From the NCBI GenBank assembly GCA_013138755.1, contig WTCC01000213.1:1-15581 (forward strand): a DNA stretch of 15,581 bases, read 5' to 3'. The notes under the pieces are model-generated. The model was not told the origin of the DNA, made no database searches, and saw nothing but the letters and a program-made list of their open reading frames with translations. Below, one piece after another: positions 13,078 through 15,581 of this stretch; the stretch's first letter is position 1; each line of letters starts with the position of its first letter. Made by a program: the position numbers and the translations under genes. This DNA comes from Gammaproteobacteria bacterium. GTDB taxonomy: Bacteria > Pseudomonadota > Gammaproteobacteria > SZUA-229.

Positions 13078-14115
13078 TTATTTATCCGCAACCAAACTAT
13101 ATCCAGAAGTTGCAGGCAAACGAGGCATGATGATTTCCGGGTACTCACCAGTCAGCGCAGAAAGAAAAGCTACGATATCTTCAACTGCACTATCCGATAA
13201 ATCTTTATTCAACTGTAACTTCGCCATCACACGCACAGCATCTGACAGATTATTCACCGAACCATTATGAAAATATGGCGCTGTGTCGGTGATATTACGC
13301 AACGTCGAAACTCTATACATATGCGCATCAGACGCTTTACCAGTAGCCTCTTCACGGCCTTTATCAGCACTCAGATCATATTTTTCATCATATTCTTTGT
13401 CTGAAAAAGTTGGAAATTTCGCATAAAATCCCTGACCAAACTCCATCTTCGGACCGTTAAACGCTGCACCTGAGTGACAAGCAATACAGCCGGTCGATGC
13501 AAACGTTTCCATGCCACGAACCTGCTGAACTGACATCGCATCCTTGTCGCCCTTCACGTATTTATCATAAGCGCTGTTCGGCGTAATCAGAGTACGCTCA
13601 AAGGCAGCAACCGCTTTCGCAGCATTATCTACCGTCATTGAATCTTTGCCAAATGCTTCGTCAAAATAAGGTTTGTAACCAGGAATCGCACGAACTTTAT
13701 CCATAGCCTGCTCGATCTCAGAAACACCCATCTCAACAGGGTTTGTCACTGGACCTTTCGCCTGATCTTCTAACAGATCTGCGCGGCCATCCCAAAACTG
13801 TACTGAGTGAAATGCTGAATTCCAAACGGTCGGCGCATTACGGCCACCTGTTTTACCGTGCACACCCATTGAGAATGTACGGCTATCATCACCGCCTTCC
13901 ATAATATTGTGACAAGAATTGCAGGAAATCGTACCCGTCGATGAAAATCGCGGATCCATGAATAACATCTTACCCAGTGTTACTTTGGCTTCAGTAGTCG
14001 GATTATCTTCTGGTGCTGGCGCAACGTCAGGAAGCGCCTCCCAGGCAGCATCGGCTGATGCACTAGCTAAAATGAATAAAACAGCACATGATTGTATTAA
14101 TTTTTTATGCATCAT
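13078..14115 (-). CDS. ccpA: Di-heme cytochrome c peroxidase
   Basis: This periplasmic enzyme reduces hydrogen peroxide to water with electrons from small cytochromes or similar donors. Two c-type heme sites are visible: CNSCH (C65, C68, H69) and CIACH (C210, C213, H214). Family sequence around them includes LFMDPRFSSTGTISC, NAPTVWNSAFHSVQFWDGRA (93-112), NPVEMG (125-130) and YRVSTLRNITDTAPYFHNGS (267-286); Met266 is a plausible distal heme ligand. The signal peptide is MMHKKLIQSCAVLFILASASADA. The start is ATG 14113-14115, with AAGGA 8 bases upstream and a promoter at 14171-14199. The open frame extends back to 14199, but that start would lie inside the -35 element. At 345 residues it fits the CcpA group; a MauG-like oxidase is less likely because MauG acts on a neighbouring substrate protein not seen here. 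Confidence 0.94.
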   Translation of the reverse strand: MMHKKLIQSCAVLFILASASADAAWEALPDVAPAPEDNPTTEAKVTLGKMLFMDPRFSSTGTISCNSCHNIMEGGDDSRTFSMGVHGKTGGRNAPTVWNSAFHSVQFWDGRADLLEDQAKGPVTNPVEMGVSEIEQAMDKVRAIPGYKPYFDEAFGKDSMTVDNAAKAVAAFERTLITPNSAYDKYVKGDKDAMSVQQVRGMETFASTGCIACHSGAAFNGPKMEFGQGFYAKFPTFSDKEYDEKYDLSADKGREEATGKASDAHMYRVSTLRNITDTAPYFHNGSVNNLSDAVRVMAKLQLNKDLSDSAVEDIVAFLSALTGEYPEIIMPRLPATSGYSLVADK

Positions 14116-14170
14116 AAGAGACGTCCTTACTTGAGAGCTCAGCTCAAAGTTATTGTTCAGAATGGCTCTA

Positions 14171-14199
14171 ATTGTAGACAAATATAAGAATATAATCAA
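14171..14199 (-). promoter_or_regulatory. Sigma-70-type promoter for the cytochrome c peroxidase gene
   Basis: On the minus strand TTGATT (14199-14194) and TACAAT (14176-14171) are separated by exactly 17 bases. The -35 matches four of six consensus bases and the -10 five of six. Transcription would start near 14164, about 50 bases before the ATG at 14115. No complete FNR box (TTGAT-N4-ATCAA) is evident around it, although such sites are common for this family. Confidence 0.6.
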
Positions 14200-14251
14200 T
14201 ATCTAACATTGGTTAAAGACGCGAACATTATCGTTTACGACATTAACTTTT

Positions 14252-15514
14252 CTAAGCAGATGATTCTTTACCTTCCTCAGGTAAACTAAAAGACGCGATG
14301 CCGCCCTCATCCTCAGCTTCTTCCTCTTCAGGCTCTTCCACCAAGCTCAAACCAGCTAGCGGATCATTTTTAGCCACTGATCTTGACTCACTTTCTGTTT
14401 CTGACGATTCTGCTGATTCTTCGCTTTCATCCTCTTCAACAGCAACTGATTCGCCTTTTTCACCCAACTCAATTTTCAGACGTAGATTGTTAGCACCATC
14501 CGCATTTTTCAATGCTTCATCCAGGCTAATTTTTCCCGCCTTAAACAAGTTATACAGAGCCATATCAAAGGTCTGCATACCGACGCGCTCTGATTTCTCC
14601 ATCACCTCTTTAATCTCCAGGACTTCGCCAGCTTTGATCAAATCAGCTATCCTTGGCGAATTAAGCATAATTTCTATTGCGGCACAGCGTTTTTTGTCCA
14701 CCGTGTGCACCAGTCGCTGCGACACAAATGCCTGCAGATTAATGGACAGATCACTCAATAACGATTGACGCTTCTCTTCAGGGAAAAAATTGACGATTCG
14801 ATCTAAAGCCTGATTAGCATTGTTTGCATGCAGTGTCGAAATGGCAAGATGTCCCGTTTCAGCAAATGCCAGCGCATGCTCCATGGTTTCACGATCACGT
14901 ATCTCACCAATCAATATCACATCTGGCGCCTGACGCAGTGTATTCTTTAGCGCATCTTCAAAGCTATCCGTATCAACACCGACTTCACGCTGATTAACGA
15001 TACAACCTTTGTGCTGGTGAACATATTCGATAGGATCTTCAATCGTAATGATATGGCCTTTACTATTGGTATTTCGATAATCGATCAACGCAGCCAATGA
15101 AGTCGACTTACCAGAACCCGTTCCACCAACGAATAAAATCAAACCGCGTTTTGCCATCACGACTTCTTTTAGTACCGGTGGTAAACCCAACTTATTGATA
15201 TCAGGGATTTCGGTCTGGATATTCCGAATAACCATAGACACTTCATTTCGCTGCTTAAAAATATTGACACGAAAACGCCCCACACCCGGCAAAGACAACG
15301 CCAGATTCATCTCTGGCTTTTCAGCGAACTCCGCACGCTGCTTATCATTCATCATTTCCATCGCCAGTTTTTCAACATAACCGGTAGGACAAGGATCTTT
15401 ACCCAGAGGAGTTAATACACCGCTAAATTTTGCACTTGGACGTGCGCCCGTACTGAGATAGACATCTGAACCTTCTTTCTCGGCGAGCACTTTCAAATAA
15501 GGAGTAACTTTCAT
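14252..15514 (-). CDS. pilU: PilU-type twitching-motility ATPase with acidic C-terminal tail
   Basis: PilU is a cytoplasmic hexameric ATPase that assists PilT in retracting type IV pili. The N-terminal PAS-like domain (about 1-100) is followed by the RecA-like core: Walker A GGTGSGKST (130-138), Asp box HIITIEDPIEY (154-164), Walker B DVILIGEIRD with Glu204, and His box ISTLHANN with H229. Phrases such as YVHQHKGCIVNQREVGVDTDSF and GMQTFDMALYNLF are typical of PilU rather than PilT. The family core ends near residue 351 (LRLKIELGEKG). A 69-residue Glu/Ser-rich tail follows and is not part of the usual protein. ATG at 15512-15514 has AGG 9 bases upstream. pilT, if it is a neighbour, would lie beyond the window end. 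The acidic tail may be a disordered interaction segment; this is inferred. Confidence 0.93.
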   Translation of the reverse strand: MKVTPYLKVLAEKEGSDVYLSTGARPSAKFSGVLTPLGKDPCPTGYVEKLAMEMMNDKQRAEFAEKPEMNLALSLPGVGRFRVNIFKQRNEVSMVIRNIQTEIPDINKLGLPPVLKEVVMAKRGLILFVGGTGSGKSTSLAALIDYRNTNSKGHIITIEDPIEYVHQHKGCIVNQREVGVDTDSFEDALKNTLRQAPDVILIGEIRDRETMEHALAFAETGHLAISTLHANNANQALDRIVNFFPEEKRQSLLSDLSINLQAFVSQRLVHTVDKKRCAAIEIMLNSPRIADLIKAGEVLEIKEVMEKSERVGMQTFDMALYNLFKAGKISLDEALKNADGANNLRLKIELGEKGESVAVEEDESEESAESSETESESRSVAKNDPLAGLSLVEEPEEEEAEDEGGIASFSLPEEGKESSA

Positions 15515-15581
15515 ATCGACAGCCTGAGGATATTGGTGAAATAGTGTTACTCAGTATAGACACTGAAAAGTGATATTTTTA

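Noticed and set aside
13160..14115. MauG-type quinone-cofactor maturation enzyme as the identity of the di-heme protein
   Set aside because: No methylamine dehydrogenase or other mau-type partner lies nearby, and the family phrases fit cytochrome c peroxidase.
14298..14768. 156-codon plus-strand frame opposite pilU, very Ser-rich at its start
   Set aside because: The Ser-rich part mirrors the Glu/Ser codons of the PilU acidic tail, and the rest mirrors the conserved ATPase core. There is no ribosome site or domain.
15553..15558. TATACT on the minus strand upstream of pilU as a -10 element
   Set aside because: The matching -35 position falls at the very edge of the window and reads TAAAAA, a poor match. 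It cannot be judged without upstream sequence.

Overview
The window reads as chromosomal DNA of a moderately AT-rich gammaproteobacterium. The main evidence is a minus-strand block whose order (mrdA, rodA, mltB, rlpA, dacA, ybeD, lipB, lipA) is the order known from Escherichia and Pseudomonas relatives. A PilU-type pilus ATPase and a secreted di-heme cytochrome c peroxidase suggest a free-living respiring bacterium with type IV pili. I cannot name a genus from sequence alone.

Layout. 1-390: a HigA-type antitoxin/repressor directly behind a 21-bp palindrome. 391-987: a small secreted CxxC protein of unknown function, with a candidate promoter and a very strong terminator. 1000-1575: a Nudix hydrolase, whose stop codon overlaps that of the convergent next gene. 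1572-11172 (minus strand): ten tightly packed genes, probably one long transcription unit with possible internal promoters. They are mrdA (PBP2), rodA, mltB, rlpA, a DacA-type carboxypeptidase, a D-amino-acid transaminase, ybeD, lipB, lipA and a membrane-associated glutaredoxin-like protein. 11173-11440: the divergent promoter region. 11441-12538 (plus strand): an adenylate kinase-like protein with an unusual lysine-rich tail of about 150 residues. 12571-12601: a symmetrical hairpin terminating that gene and the convergent thioredoxin gene. 12625-15514 (minus strand): thioredoxin, di-heme cytochrome c peroxidase with its own promoter, and PilU with an acidic tail.

How the genes fit together. 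PBP2 and RodA are the transpeptidase and glycosyltransferase of the elongasome. MltB, RlpA and the carboxypeptidase trim glycan strands and stem peptides. The D-amino-acid transaminase can interconvert D-alanine and D-glutamate, which links it to the same wall chemistry. YbeD, LipB and LipA form the lipoate end of the cluster, and the glutaredoxin-like protein is attached behind LipA. Thioredoxin and the peroxidase are redox or peroxide-defence genes.

Most of the window is ordinary housekeeping DNA. The features that most deserve a second look are the adenylate kinase-like protein (changed P-loop and AMP-site residues plus the histone-H1-like tail), a four-copy 13-bp tandem repeat between dat and ybeD, the acidic tail on PilU, the palindrome-controlled HigA with no visible toxin, and the small CxxC secreted protein. 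No CRISPR array, tRNA, rRNA or insertion sequence was seen. No gene-free stretch exceeds 300 bases.
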